Of a stretch of 64,000 bases of DNA, positions 23,061-36,971 are shown piece by piece. Within the stretch, counting starts at the first letter, position 1. Each line of letters starts with the position of its first letter. The notes beneath the pieces were generated by a model, which saw only the letters and a list, made by a program, of their open reading frames with translations, did no database searches and had not been told where the DNA came from. The DNA is from Sclerurus mexicanus (lineage: Eukaryota; Chordata; Aves; Passeriformes; Furnariidae): positions 240,462 to 304,461 of the forward strand of contig VWZF01002383.1 of the NCBI GenBank assembly GCA_013396755.1, written 5' to 3'. Both the position numbers and the translations under genes were made by a program.

Positions 23061-26000
23061 CTTGTGAGGGTAGAAGCAGAGAGCATCTGGTGAGAAGCAC
23101 TGCTCAGGTATGGAGAAAGTACCTGCATGGACAGAAAGGCCAAGGGTACTTTCACTTTGTGGTCTGGAGCAGTGGAGCCATTCTGGGGCAAATCTCACTG
23201 TGAGCACTTATGGTGTGTGTTGGTTCAGTCCTCAAAGCAGTGTTGGTCCACACAAACCATATTGTGTCTCTGCTCCATGCAAACATCAGCTGAGCTCTAG
23301 TCCCAAACAGAAACATGAGAGTCTGAATCAAAGACTAGCCCCAGCTCTGACCCACATATGGGATGGGGGATGAAGACCAGGGTCTTTGGGAATAGGTCAA
23401 AGTAGGTCCATCAGACTGATGACAGAGTAGATGTCAGGGCCTCAGCATGAATGTCTGAATCCATGGGTTCACTCCTATTACTCTGAGCTACCCATTAATG
23501 TGGAAGTGGGCAAGTATGTTAAATTTTGAAACATTGATTGTAGGAAATAGGTGTTACTATCACAAATGAGAGGCAGAAAACAGGGCAGATATAAAGTTTC
23601 TGTTTGCCTTCCATTTTTGTTTTGGGAGAGTGAGAAATGTAAGGAAGTGAAAAAGACAGTGACCACAAGCAGTAAGTACAATATATCTAACCCAAACTAA
23701 TGGGGTGAGACTGGCTGTCCCCCAAGGAGGCACACCTGCAGCAGGTCACTCAGCTGCCAAGTGTGTGTGAAAAATAAGAGATCCTTGGTTTGCCTATCCT
23801 ACATGAAATCTGTTTTTCTAATGGGACCCATCAGGTAATAACAATTATTTCAGTCAAGATGTGCCCCATTTCCACTGGTTTGAAGAACAGAATTGAGTTA
23901 ATAAATTAAAGGAGTTTGGGTCATGATCAAGCCAGAAGACATACAATTTTCTGATTAAATTGACTGAAGACACAGCTGCTCAATGTTCAAAAATAATAGT
24001 ATGAATGATTTCCTTAACAGCACAAGCTACGGTAAAGTACTCTTCTTGCTCTTTCTGTGAAAGTAGCGTTACCTTCAGCTTTTGAGCTTACCTGAAAGAA
24101 ACGATCTCACTTCAAGTGAACTTGAGGGTTAAGTACCCATAGAAATTAGAGCCCTGAAGGACCCATTACTGGGGCACTTTTAAATGCTTCACTTTGATTA
24201 CCTGCTTTCTGGTAACACCGGGTATAACTCAATATTGAAATTACACTTCTTGTGTTCTGATAATTTCAAAATATAACTAAAAGAAAATTTTCTCATGAGC
24301 CAAATACCATCACAGCAGCAAAAATATTAATTATTTGCAATATTTAAGATGAATATTTACCACTAAATGAATGTCCTAATAAAATAGTCCTGTTCTGTGC
24401 ACTAAACACTGCATTTCTGTTAGAAATTGATGTGAAAAAGTAAACTATAGATGTTTTTCTTAAATGAAATGAAAAACTGTTAAATTAACTGGTGTTGCAT
24501 GTAATTAGACTGCTAGAAGTTTGGTTGTGTATCTTGAAAGAGTATATTTTCTGAGATTTTATAATGGTGTTATTTCGGAAAGAGCATTTTCAGTTCAGCA
24601 CTAACTGATATGAAATAACATCTTTAAAAATCAATCCATACAACTCATAGCAAGCTCAACTGCTCAATTCAGATAGAGCATTCGCCAAAAGATTAGTGAA
24701 GGACAATAAAGATTATTTAAGTTACAGACCAGGTTTAAAATCAGGAGCAATCAAATAAGTTAGTAGACTTCCATGTTCAAAAGTGGTGACTCAAGTGGAC
24801 ACAGCAGTTTTCTATACAGTCACGAGTCACCCTAACCTTATGACTTTCACTGGACAGTGACTGTACACTGTTCCCTGGTATAAAAAGAAAGGCATCAAAT
24901 GAATTTAAAAAGATGCTGATTCAAAATATGCAAAAGAAAATTTTTCCTCACACACTGCATAATTACATTACCATGCTCATGGCCTTGTGCTGTGGATGTT
25001 AAAGTTTAAATGTGTTGAAAACAAAAACCCAGTAAGGGCTGTTAAATACAAAGATACTGATCAAGTTTTAGGAGTGTCTGAACCACCGACTGCTGAAGGC
25101 TAAATAACACATCAAGGAAGTATTGGTATGTTCTTGATCTGTCCTGACAGTCTTTGGTAAGCATGCACATATGGTCACTGTCAGAGATGGGATTTGGAGG
25201 TAGCTTGACCTTTGATCCACACAACTATCCTCAGATTTTATGTCTGTTAGAGTCAGGGTCTCTTACTAGCACTACCTGCATATAAACATCTGACACTGTA
25301 GGTCTTAGCTTTTACTACAGAGGAGCTCATGGTATTTGATGCAGGCTGACACAGTTGGAAATTGTGAAGATGGAGTAGAACACTGCATCTCTCAAAGCGA
25401 CACAGCAACTCAAAATATATTGAGGATCTCTATAGTTCTTAAGTGTTGCTGAGGGTGAGCTATTTCAGCCAGGAGTGAAGAAGTGAGGAAGCAGGAGGGT
25501 GAAGGGAGGGAGTTTTAAGCTGCAATGAGACAGAAGGATCCTTATCAGTCCTACTGCATAACTTAGAGGATCAAACAGCTTTTGAGATTCATCGTGATTC
25601 ATCATGTAAGGATGCAACAATCTATATTGCAAAATCATTCTATTTCTAGCCTAGATTTTTGGTTAAGTGAACACTAGAGTACTGCACCACACTGTTGTCT
25701 TGGTCCCTTCAAAGAGGGCAAGGTCTTTAGCAGCCATAACTCCTTGAATCTTTTTTAGATTCAGAACTTTGATTGCCCTTTTCACATGCTTGTAAAGACA
25801 AAATGTGTATTTCATGTCTTAATACATGAAGTTAGACAAGTCATCAACACAGAGACTTGTTCTGTAGCCAACTGTTCTCTCCCAAATCTTCTGAGAGAGT
25901 TCTTTGCAAAACACTATATATATGGAACAGGTGTTTTTAATTGTCTATTCAGTGGGTTTTGCTTTTCCCCATCTATATATTCAAGGTTACTTTAGAGAGG

Positions 26001-27069
26001 AAGCACTAATAGTGGCTGTGTAGTAAGGAGATCACTGGGTGACACAGCAGAAAAGCTGGCTGACTCCAGAGTTTCCCAACATGCTCAAGGCTTGCTTTGC
26101 TCCTGGTCCTGCAAAATCTCTCAGACCCCACAAATCACTTCTGGGAAATGCCTGCATGTGAGCATTCAGCTCTAAGCGTTTCACTGCAAGACACCCCAGT
26201 AATGCTGCTCTGCCCAGGAACTTTAGGATTCTATATTCACAGCTGAAGCCACATTGCTTAAACATAGCCAAAGATGAAAGAGGTGAGAATTTATGAGGCA
26301 ATACCCAGTACCTGGTGCAGAAGGACAGCTCCCAACAGAAAGGTGTCCATGGGATCTTAACATAATTTTCGACACAGCAGGCTACAATTTTCTGTGCAGT
26401 ATTTACAAGGCTTTCCAGGATGTTTCATTAGAGTGAGCAGTCCCTGAAAAGCGTGTGCCATGTGCTATGCTGTTCTTGTTTGACACGTCTGACAAAGACT
26501 GTGGTAATTGCTGTAAAGAGATGGCTCTGCCCCCTTAACAGCACAAAGCCTGAGCATCTGGTCAGGATGTCAACATCCACCTACTGACTCACCGATGTGA
26601 CCCTGGTCCCTCCAGACCTGTCCCAGCACTGTTGCCTCATCCTTGGTGTGGTATCCTATGGGAAAAAAGGGGATCAAGGAGGGGATACCAAGGGCATACC
26701 TGTTGCAAGAGGAACAAAAGCAGGGGAGCTCTGCTGCTCATCTGAAACATTTGTTTTCCTGATGGGGCTTTTGTTATAGCTGGCCATCACTGAGCATTGC
26801 TGCAACTGCCTACAGGCCTGCTGCAGACATGAGCCATGTGCTGTTTTAAAGTCGGTCGTGTCCAAATTTAGGATTTTAGCCTGAATTGCTGCAGAGCTGG
26901 TGTGTTCAAAGTGTCAGCCAACAAACAGGCTGAGAGAGGATGTAGTGGGGGTTCACAAAAACATTGAAGTGATGAATGAGGTGGCTGCAAGGACTGATTC
27001 ACCAAACTCTGCAATCCTAGAAGGTCACTTAGAAAATGAGTAGACTAGTCTGAGTGGGACAATAGAAAG

Positions 27070-27140
27070 TATTTTTATAAGTAATGGAAACTGAATTTCT
27101 GGAATGTGCTGCCCTGGGAAGGAGTCCTCATCAGGCTTCA
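27070..27140 (+). mobile_element. Probable CR1 LINE fragment (weak)
   Basis: The + strand reads like the CR1 ORF2 C-terminal block: a W-N-x-L-P-W-E motif followed about ten codons later by a Q-K-G-L-D-like stretch. This corresponds to the WNRLPREV...FK.R.D region of CR1. Only about 70 bases are similar and no 3' tail follows, so the call is tentative. Confidence 0.4.
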
Positions 27141-28217
27141 AAAGGGTTTGGACAAATCTGGACAACAGTTCTATAAACAGACAGCAATGGGAGTAGGCAA
27201 GGATGTAACTTCCAGCATCCCTAATCCAACCCTCGTGGGTGTTGGGAGTAGCAGAGAATACCCTGCAGAAAGTGGGATCATGTGCTCTCCCAGGCTCACA
27301 TGCAGTGAAGCAGGAGACCGTGCTCTGACTCTGCCAACACCTTTCTTCTGCTGCTGCGTTAACTGCAACAGCTACAACTCAGAAACACTCCAAGAGTCTG
27401 CATAAAGTCCTGGGTGGTGTTTTGCAGGTAACAACATTAAGATTTCAGTGCTTATGAAGCTTCTTGAGGCTTTCTTTGAGAGAACAGTTTTCCCTCTCAC
27501 TGTGTCTTTTAAACTATTTTTCCTACGGCTTTAACAGTTCATAAATTCCATTTCCTCTTGAAGGATACTCTGTAATCCTCTCAGCAAAAGATAATAGAAG
27601 GGAGAAATGATCAAGAGTTATTCCTTTGCCTCAACCTTGGGAAGACTGGTGATAAATAAGGAATAGCAAAGACCATATACATATAGTCACTATTTGCAGA
27701 GAACTGAATGTTAACAAGCAGTTTGCAACAAGAAAGAAAAAGAAAAGTTTTTGTTCAATCTCATTTTCTGTGTTCCAGCTTATTACAAATGTCATTTAAT
27801 AAAGAATGATTTTCACTATGAATTTTATTTCCTCTGAAAGAAAATTAAGAATCATTAGCAAGGAAAAATGATTCAGTCTTTTGAGAGATATAGTTATGTT
27901 GCAGAGCTCAGCTGCCAAATTACGATAAAAATCCCTGCGAGGTTCTTTCTGTGTGGTATGGAGAAATAACATGTAACAGTCAAGACTCTCAAATATAATT
28001 TAAAACAAAGCCTTGGAAATATCTAACTAAAAAACCAGCAAATTCCTACTTGTATTACTGGATGCACACCAGGAGCTTCTAGTCAGGAAAGTGAATAGTT
28101 TTGGGAATGGTTGGAGCTCTTCTGGAGCTTCTTAATCAAACCTTCTATCCTTAATTGTTATGTAAATATTTTTTTAAAAGTGTGCAATAGTATACAACAG
28201 CTGCTAGTGTGATTCTT

Positions 28218-28293
28218 GGGCTTGTCCTGAGCAGGCCCAGGAGTTGGCCTCCATGGTCCCTGGGGGTCCCTTCCAACTCAGAATGTTCTATGA
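28218..28293 (+). mobile_element. CR1 LINE 3'-end fragment
   Basis: The sequence runs CTTGTCCTGAGCAGGC, GAGTTGGCCTCCATGGTCCC, then GGTCCCTTCCAACTCAGAA and TTCTATGA. This is the order of the CR1 C-terminal codons and 3' terminus in the + direction. It is truncated just upstream. Confidence 0.85.
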
Positions 28294-28923
28294 AGGGCTT
28301 ACAGGAGCATCTGCAGATCTGGAAATACCTTGCAGAACTGCCTTGGTTTTTTTCCTCAGTTCAATGAACATTATTCTGAAAGCAGGCAAGCCCAGCTACA
28401 GCTCCTCTGACAGAGATAAAAACATTACACATTCATGTAGCCCACAGAACAAGATGTTTGTGAAAGAATCTATTCTAGGGTTTTATGATAAATGCTTCAT
28501 TTGAAGCTAGCTATTTATTTATTACTTCTCTTTCTATTTACTAGATAAAGCATCTTGATCTGACTTTTTTTTTCAGTTAAAGGGTTTTCTAAATAATTTT
28601 TTACTTTTGTATCAATTTATGTTTCTGTCATAATTTCACTTTCCAGTTAATGCACTAAATCAACACCCTTTTTGTTATTTTTCCCCTAACTAACATCTTC
28701 TTCTGCTCCGTGGACCTTGACAATCCAGCTTTCTAGAACAACCTAATTAAGGAGGAGAATTGAGTTATACTCAGAGTTTCCACTGTGATTGCTGTTTGAA
28801 GATTGTATTTTCTGTTTCAGACCTTACTGGTGGTTACCTTGCCCACCCATTTCCTCCAACTGTTAAGCTTTCACTGCTCCTGCCAGTCTTGAGGTCTTCC
28901 TGGTGCAGATTTTTCTCTTGCAG

Positions 28924-29027
28924 ATGGTTGTCCCACCAGAGAACCATCATCCAGTCAGAGCTCCCACATGACGCCAGCATCAGAGCTTTGCCAAGACCAT
29001 GCATCAAGCTTGAATTATGGCAGTATG
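28924..29027 (+). other. Exon-like segment, 104 nt
   Basis: A strong acceptor (TTTTTCTCTTGCAG, ending 28923) and an ATG|GTAAGA donor bound this segment. Two of the three frames are open throughout. One belongs to the 96-codon frame 28760-29050. The other gives a serine-rich peptide containing SSSQSSHMTP, looks protein-like in composition and ends exactly on a codon boundary. An alternative acceptor (TTTTCTGTTTCAG, ending 28820) would extend the exon to 207 nt. I recognise no protein family. Confidence 0.22.
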
Positions 29028-30627
29028 GTAAGAAGACATTTAGGATGTAATTCATTTTGTATAACTCATGATACCTACAGAACAAAGGTTCACAGATGAA
29101 TCATTTGGCCAAAACTGCCTTTACAGTCAGTGGGGCAAAATGGCTCCTTTCATCTCACAATTCATATGACTGCTTTCACTGTCCAGTTTGCACTGACAGA
29201 CTGTGTGCCCAGTATGCCTCTCTCTCCACACTGACTGTCCAGGTGACTGGTTCAGTTTATCCATCAGCACTGTCAAGATTTGATCATAGGTCACATCCTC
29301 ATGGTCAAGTGGTAAAAAATCCATCACAATTCCTAGAAAACTGTTCCAGTGCTTGAGTACCTACTCTATCTTGAAACACTCTGAATTATTTCAGCTTCGG
29401 GCTTTCAGTACATTTTTTTCCACTTGATTAAGGAGAAAATCTACTGTCAGGCACATTTTGCCTCATCTCCCCTCAAATCATAGCTGGTATTTAAAATCAT
29501 AAACGAGGACAGCCTCCATTATCTATGAGAATTGGCTGTTGAAAGTTTTATGGCAAGACTTCATACGATACATGTGATGAGAACTAACTGGCTAAGCAGG
29601 AATAAAGAGCCAGGACTCCTAGGTGTGGTCACAGTAGAATAACTAGGATTTGAGTACAGACACCACACGCAGACTTTTCTACTCCAAACCCATGTACCAA
29701 ATGTGTTTGAACCAAAGCTCTGCTGCTTTCTCCATGTTAGCTTATAAAAGAGGCAAGTGATAGTCATGGCAGAGAGGATTCAGGGCATTTTTCAAACACC
29801 TGAAAAGGCAGTGAGAGAGTAATTCTTTCTGTTCCTTGTCACATCTGAAACAGGGATGTCCTAGTAACACCTGAGTTGTGTCTTGGGGCCATTTCCTCCA
29901 GGAGCTACTGCTTCGCCTTCTGGGAACAAACTTCCCAACTCCCCTACAAAGAACCCTTTGGAGCTACACTTCCATAAGAAACCAGTCCATTCTTTTTCCA
30001 TAACTTTTAGCTCAGGGAGGAAGATCACACTTTTATTTAGAGGTTAAACAAGTTAGGAAAGAGCTTGTTCATCCAGTTTTTTGGATGAAAGTGTCTAAAA
30101 ATATTTTTGGTGTTACTTGTATGACAGTAATAATCTGATCCACTAAATCACGAGGCAAAATACAGCCAAGCAAAAGGACATTTAAGGCAATTAATTTCAA
30201 AATTGAAGCTATTATTTTATGGCTGAATGCTAACACTTGCACTTTTCACTGTAGAGCTGCCAGAGTTCCATCTTCTATATGTGTGTCACTACTTGGGTTG
30301 CAAGTGCAAAACTGTGGTACTTTTAAATGTTACAAAATGTGTTACTTTTCCTCCTTTTGCTTGTAGTAACTGACTTTCTTTTAAAATAAAACACTTCTTA
30401 AAACAGTCAAGTAAAATTAGATTGGACAATCTCATTCAGAATTAATTTCAGGATAATCATTGTCTACATGTTTTTACAAATATCTTTTGTTAATGTGTTT
30501 TCCTGGCTTAATAAACGATACCTGGATAATTAAGTGGGAAATCTACTTGGAAATCTAAATGTCATTAAGGCAGGAAGAACGAGATTCTTTTGACAGAACA
30601 TAGAAGTCAAATCAAATATGCCCATGA

Positions 30628-30675
30628 ATATTAAGCAATTTCTCTCCTTTCATATTAAGCAATTTCTCTCCTTTC
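30628..30675. repeat. Perfect 24-bp tandem duplication
   Basis: Two identical, directly adjacent 24-bp copies (30628-30651 and 30652-30675) beginning ATATTAAGCAA and ending CTCCTTTC. The lack of any mismatch suggests a recent slippage or repair duplication, or an assembly artefact. Confidence 0.97.
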
Positions 30676-31111
30676 AAGACTATCTTCATTCAGCTACCAG
30701 TTTTCTTAAGAAAAGGGCTTTTCATTACCATATTCTTGTGCCTTCTGAATGAAACCGGTTTAGTTCTCCAGTCAAACACTCTGATTTCTGAAAATGCCAC
30801 TAAGGAATCAAAATACACAAACCTACACCTGGGAAGAAGGAAGGATTTAAATCAGACATTGAAAATGAATGCATTACAATCAGCTGCTGAACAGCAGTCA
30901 AACACCATCTTGGGGGATTTAAATAATTTTTATGTGCCATTTTTTACTTATTTAAAACATGATTAGTAGATTGTATATCTTGATATCATTAGGAAAAAAA
31001 AAAGATTCATTGTACTTAGGCAGAGGCCCAGTGCTCTGAGTAGGTTATTGCAGACTCTTAGACTTTGCCTTGAGATGAGGAATGACACTTTAGAAAAAGA
31101 ATGGAACTTAC

Positions 31112-31181
31112 CTTGGAGCTACACTAACATACAAATCCACTTGACAGTCTTATCAGCCCGTAACGAAGAAACTCAGCATCA
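31112..31181 (-). other. Exon-like segment, 70 nt, minus strand
   Basis: On the minus strand the segment is preceded by CATTCTTTCAG and followed by an AAG|GTAAGT consensus donor. One frame is open for 18 codons, then meets TAG 12 nt before the donor, and the other two frames stop early. If real, it would be an untranslated, lncRNA or poison-type exon rather than a plain coding one. Confidence 0.2.
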
Positions 31182-34100
31182 CTGAAAGAATGCCTGTGTT
31201 CTTGCAAACTCAAGCACATTCAATATCAGGCATAATTTACTTTTTTTGTTGTTGTTGTTAACATTATAGTCTATGTTAAGATAGCCAAGAACATTAATGT
31301 AACTGGGAAACAGTTTTCCTCTAGGAATACCAGCACAAATAAATAAATGGGGAGTCATTATGTGAGAAAGACTGCACAAGAAGATTTTCTCGAGGCAAGG
31401 GTATCCCATGTTGTCTTCTCATGGTCATGTTCTGCCTCTGGCTTCAAGAAATAGGAGTTCCAGCAGTCACTGACACAGAAATCCTAACAGAGTGACAGAA
31501 AGCAAGAAAAAAGGGCATCTGTGGTGTTGGCTACTGCAGAAATATATGCCCAGGCACTGGCAGGCTGCATTAACAACTGCAAGACTTGTCAGACTGTGTT
31601 CCCACAAAGTCTAGAGTACACTGCAGAGTATCACAGTGCTCTCCACAGCTGAAACTGTTGAGTTCAGACTAGCCCTCCCCCCGCTGTGGCTCAAGGCCAA
31701 AACTGGGAAAACTTCAGTCCATGAGTATATTGTCTGGATAGTCAGCAACCTAAAGACTTGTGCCTCTTCGCTGAGGAAGGGAATTACTACTTCATCGTTT
31801 TATAGGTGGGAAACAGGAGGACTGGAGGCAGGATCCGGGGCATGTAACCAGAGGTTTTACTATCACAGTAACCGGGCAGTCACAGTGTGGCTTCACAGCA
31901 ATATGGGCAATCTACAGGTACTTGGTGGGGTAGTTCCCACAGGGCAGACATTTCTGGGGGTCCTCTACTGTTTCCATGTGCTCTGAAGGGAAGCCCAGGT
32001 ATGACAGCTAAATTGAAAAGGGATGATTCCTGTTCCTATCTGAGTGATATCATCCAAAAGCACACAGAAAGCCCAGATAGGAGCAAAAATGGACCTGAAA
32101 AAATGGTGCTGTCTTAGTGCTTTTGTACACACATGACATGATTCTCTTACAAAAAGAATATCTATTGAAAGACCTACTTGTCAAAAAAAACTCTCCACTT
32201 GAGACAGGTGTCTGGTATGTAATCAAGAATGAAATGCTAGAGATGAATCAAAGGCTTTGAAGGGAAGAACAAAGCAATGTGTATCTTGTCTGTGGCTGTC
32301 ACTTCCCCTGACAGCCATGGGCTGTCTCCCCTGCCAAGTTAGAAATTATGTCAAACCATTTATTTTCATCCTTATCTCTAAGCATCTGAGACAATGTGAA
32401 AAGAGAAAAAGAATAAATCCAGAGGTGATTAATGTAAATATAATTGGATGGGTACCTTCTCATGTGAAGGAAGACAGAATTCAGCCCATAAAAAGATATT
32501 AATCAGGAAGGCAATGTACAACAGGATAAATAAAAGACAGAAAGTGCTAAAAGGAAAAAAACCAAGTGTAACCTAAACCCCAGTAAAATACTCCAATTAA
32601 GCTCCTGAGCTTTCCCTTGTAAACAGTTGAAACTAAATTTCATTTTATTGACTACTATGGGATGACAAATGTTTTCTTTCTTCAGAGCTATCAATTCACA
32701 TTTTCTAGATGTGAATCATTCCATTTCATTAACAAGCAGGAGCAGATTGCTGCCATCTTAATTGTAGCCAAAATATTATTTTCAGTAACTGCAAATAACA
32801 GGGTCTGTTGACTTGCAGAGAAATGTGGCATGCTCAGGATTTCTAAGTTATAAATAGAAAAAAGAGAGAATATACTGGAATGGCATAATTTAACTCAGTG
32901 TTCGTGTTCTAAACAAAACTCAGAGTTGCATTATTGTAAATAGATAATGAGTTTCTGTTGAAAATTGAACCTACTAGCTTTTCAAATAAACATAAGTCAG
33001 TGTATAAAACACTGATTAACTTCATCTGAACAAGTTGTACACAGCCCAGAGGCAGCAAAAAGCCTTAGGGAGACTTCTCCCAGCCATCAAGTGGCGCAGG
33101 CTCTTCTCAGCATACCTGCCATGTAACAAAGGATTTGGGCAGCAACACTTTTCACTGTTCCACAGTAAAAGGGCCATTCTGTTTTGACCTCCTCATGTAA
33201 CTCTTTTCTCTCTGACCTTCACATGGAAAGTTGCAGTTTTGGGGAAGATAAAGCATTTCTGTTGGATCTGAGACCTGGTGGGCAAGAGCTGCTGGGTGCA
33301 GGCATGGGAGAAAAGTCAGTAGGAAGAAGACCAGCAGCACAGACCACAGGCTAAAATCCTTTCTATTCACAAAATAAAAGCTGTCAGGAGAAAACAAAGG
33401 CAGAGGCATCTGCACACTGTCTGGCAGGCCAAGACTTGGTAGGTTACTTCACGACAGTATTTACCTACTGCAGGCTACAGCCTATAGCGACAAGTCTAGA
33501 CTTCAAATCCAGTGTAACTACAGCCCTTTAAAAAAGCAAATTATGCTTGATGACTTTTCTACTTTGGCAGTTGTTTATTGCTTTGGGCACTGGTTATCTC
33601 TGTGTGTTGCTGTATGAGGCTCTTCACACGTATCCCCTGAGTGCAGTTCAGAGGGAGGTGATTATTAACCACCTTCCCATGTACTGATAACCTGGGATCT
33701 ACTGCAGAGCAGACATTATTCTACCTGCAGCCTGTGCATTGCCAGACTGGTCTTTCATGGGCAGAAGGAAGAAATCCACTGAGGAGGGTTTGAGGTGCCC
33801 TGCAAATCTTTGGCGGACGCTGGGAGCAAGGTCAGGTCCCTCCTTGTCCCACCCAACCATGACCTTGTGAGGTCGGGGTATCTGCTGTTTGGGGCTGTGT
33901 ATTGCCCCACGGGGGCACCTCCACACGGCAAGTACATAGCAGCTGCTGGAACCACTCTGGCACACATTCCACCTCTTTTGAAGAAATTTCGAACAAATTT
34001 CCTCACCCTAACAAATAGCAGAAAAGCATCTACTTCAGAAAATGCAGCTACAATGTTTTGTGACCCAGCAAGTAATTTCTAGCTCTACATTTGTTGACTA

Positions 34101-36951
34101 GAAATGGTCACATGCTTTACTGATTGTATTTTACTCGCAATGGACATGCAAAATTCCTACAGCTCTGGAAGAAAATACATAGGGAGGAACACCAATTGAT
34201 TTCAGGGTCAGCATCACCCACAAAGCCTCCATCACTTTCAATTTCTGGATTGCTTTAGGTAGACACAAAATCAGAACTGCGTGATGCAAACAGCAGCTGC
34301 ACACAGACCATGGAGACTTTATAAAACACTAATGAAAATGGACAAACCAAGGAAAATACATCACAATTTTTGGAAACAAGAAAAGTACTTAGAGGTCTGA
34401 CTGTTAACAAAACACAGCAGTTTGGCTTTTAATTTAATTTCTTAGAGGAGCTCTTGAAACAGAGAAAACAGGACATCTGAGTATTATTTTTACAATATAA
34501 TCACACTCAAAACTTTTTGGACAACAATTTTACACTAACCATAACATAGAATTGTGATGAGGAAAAGCAAAGACAAGGTAGAGCAAGACAAAACACAAGG
34601 CAAGGAAAGGCATGGAACGAACAGGGATTTGATACGCTGTAATAAAAGTGCAATTATTCCTCTGAGTCTGTGAGGAATTAGAAAGGAAGAGGAATAATAA
34701 GATCTGTATACAGACAGCTGGTACTCTGGAGTATACACACCTTTTGTGCCTGCTGAATGCAATTGCCCAACATGCATAACTAAAATTGTCCCTGCGTCCT
34801 TTCTCTTAGAAAACATACATATTTGTACCAAGTCACAGCTCCCTGACTCTGACTGACTCAGTCCTGCTGAAATCAATCAGGTTACTCTGAGAGAAAAAGT
34901 TTCAGACTTTGCTTAATTTTTAGAAAATTTTCTCTCCTTGAAAATGCGTTATATTTCATTCAAGGGATGGGATATAGTCTGGGCCAACTTTTATCTTCTG
35001 GAGATGAGTTTATCCATCCTAGTGAAAAGAAATGAGTCACTTCTTTCCTCCCTCAGATGATAAACCATAGACTGTGATGAAAGTCAGTTGGAATTTAGCT
35101 TCATAGCCATTAACAGTAGCATAATTAAATCTGTGTTTAGTAGGAGGTAGCAGACAATTGCATAGTAGATAAAGTATGGGCAAACAAGAAAAAATACTTA
35201 GAATATAAAATGCTTTTTTATTCTTTAATGTATGTGTTACCATAAAACCAAGTTATTTTTCATTAAGTTTTTCACGTCCCAAAGCAGCAAATAGCAACAG
35301 AAAAGAGTATAGACCACACAGACTTGTTTCTGTGCACTAATCTGTATGGTCTGGCACGTGATCAGGCAGGTGTGTGCGCAATGTGAGCAGTGCCTCAAAT
35401 CTGCCCACTCTGCCCATGAGTCTGAGATCATAGAGGATCTGAAGCAGAACTGCACTTCCACTGAAGTACTGCTATGGGAATTTTATTAGAGTAGTTAAAA
35501 TGTAAACACATTCTGTGACAAGCAGGCCTTTTATCTTGTCGGCCAAGAGTTTCTAGGGTGAGAGGTTGAATGATGACTTTATTTGCAGCAAAAAATGAAT
35601 TCTGTTTTCCTGCCCTATTCCACTGGACTTGTCACTGACAAGGTGCAGTGACTGAATTTTGCAGAAAATCTGGATTGATCATCTGCAGAAATTACTCAAT
35701 TAACATTTTTTTCGGCATTAAGTTCTCCAACCCTTGGGGAAATTTCTTCTCTTTTTCCAAAAGATTTAGCTGGAAATAGCTCTACAGGAACATCTTCTTA
35801 TATCAGTACAACAATGCTCAGAGCATTTTAATCACCAAGCCTTTTACTGGGAAGCTCTGTTCCTTTCTGGTAACTTGGCCTGTTTTATTTTGTCCATCCT
35901 TCAGAAAGCCGCAAGCACCTAGGAATGAAACAGCTTGTGTATTTATTGGGTCACCTGCTTTAATGTGGGTACTAGCTTCTCTCTGAGAGTTTGGAGAAGC
36001 CTCTTGGATGAGAAGAAGGTGTTTCTGCAGGCAGTGCTTGGAGGGGGTTGTACCGACACAGCAAAGCTCTTCAGGCCCTGGTGGCACAGCCCCACTAGAA
36101 GCAGCCACAGCTTCACTTTCCTTACTTAATTTTTCAGCACCATAATGCCTGCAAGCTGGAAAAGCTTTGATTCATTCCCATTCTGAAAAAAGCACCGAAA
36201 GCTAAAGTAAGATGCATACACCTCAGCCCACAATGGATTAATTCCACTGACTTTTTTGCCACAGCTCATTTCTGCTCATCCTTTTGGAGCTGAACATTTC
36301 TTCATCATCAGGAACTTCCTTTCCGCTTAGTTATTGCTCAAATTCCATTTGAATTGGAAAAAAAAAATCCTAAATTTCCTTCAAGACAGGACCTTGGTGG
36401 ACCTTGAAGCCAAACACAGAAGCTGAGATTGAATGGTCCCTGCTTCTAGATACACCAAATACCATGATACTGCCAAAAGGCTGGGAAATATTTTTTCCAG
36501 GGCCCCAGGTCCGGACCATGCCTGCTTGGACATGTGTGGTCCCCAGAGAGGAGGTGTTGAGCCTGGCAGGTTGGGCAAGGATCTGTTGGAATTCTACTTG
36601 AACTTCAGCAAGGCTGGCCAAACCTGAGGTGACCTTTTGGGCATTTACAGCCATCTCTAAACTGACTGGCCAAAATTATCGTCACTTGTGCACTTAAGGG
36701 CTCTGTCACCTACTGTGCCACTCTCTTTACTCTTCTCTAAAATTCTCAGGTTACTTTACCATTCATGTCATCTACTGAAAAAGAATGTATTTGACGTGAA
36801 GAGGACAAAAGGAGCTTCAGGAACATATGGTAATCAGAGCAGTATTTACTCTGATTCAATTACTCTGATTAAATCTGGCCTGAGAAGAGCCTTGGATTAT
36901 TCATAGCAGGTAGAGATTTTGGAAATGAGTTGCCTGAGAGGGATGGTTGGG

Positions 36952-36971
36952 TGGATGGATGGATGGATGGA
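36952..36971. repeat. (TGGA)n microsatellite
   Basis: Five pure TGGA units, with degenerate GGATGG units just upstream from 36941. Confidence 0.9.

Larger units (their letters stand above)
21054..28217. other. Unique non-coding sequence
   Basis: Mixed composition. It includes an enhancer-like motif cluster (22556-22680), a G-quadruplex motif (23032-23060) and a weak CR1 piece (27070-27140), listed separately. Open frames up to 108 codons have no recognised domains. Confidence 0.5.

Noticed and set aside
24092..24153. Minus-strand segment with a CAG|GTAAGC donor
   Set aside because: The frame that I followed stops before the donor and the acceptor is mediocre.
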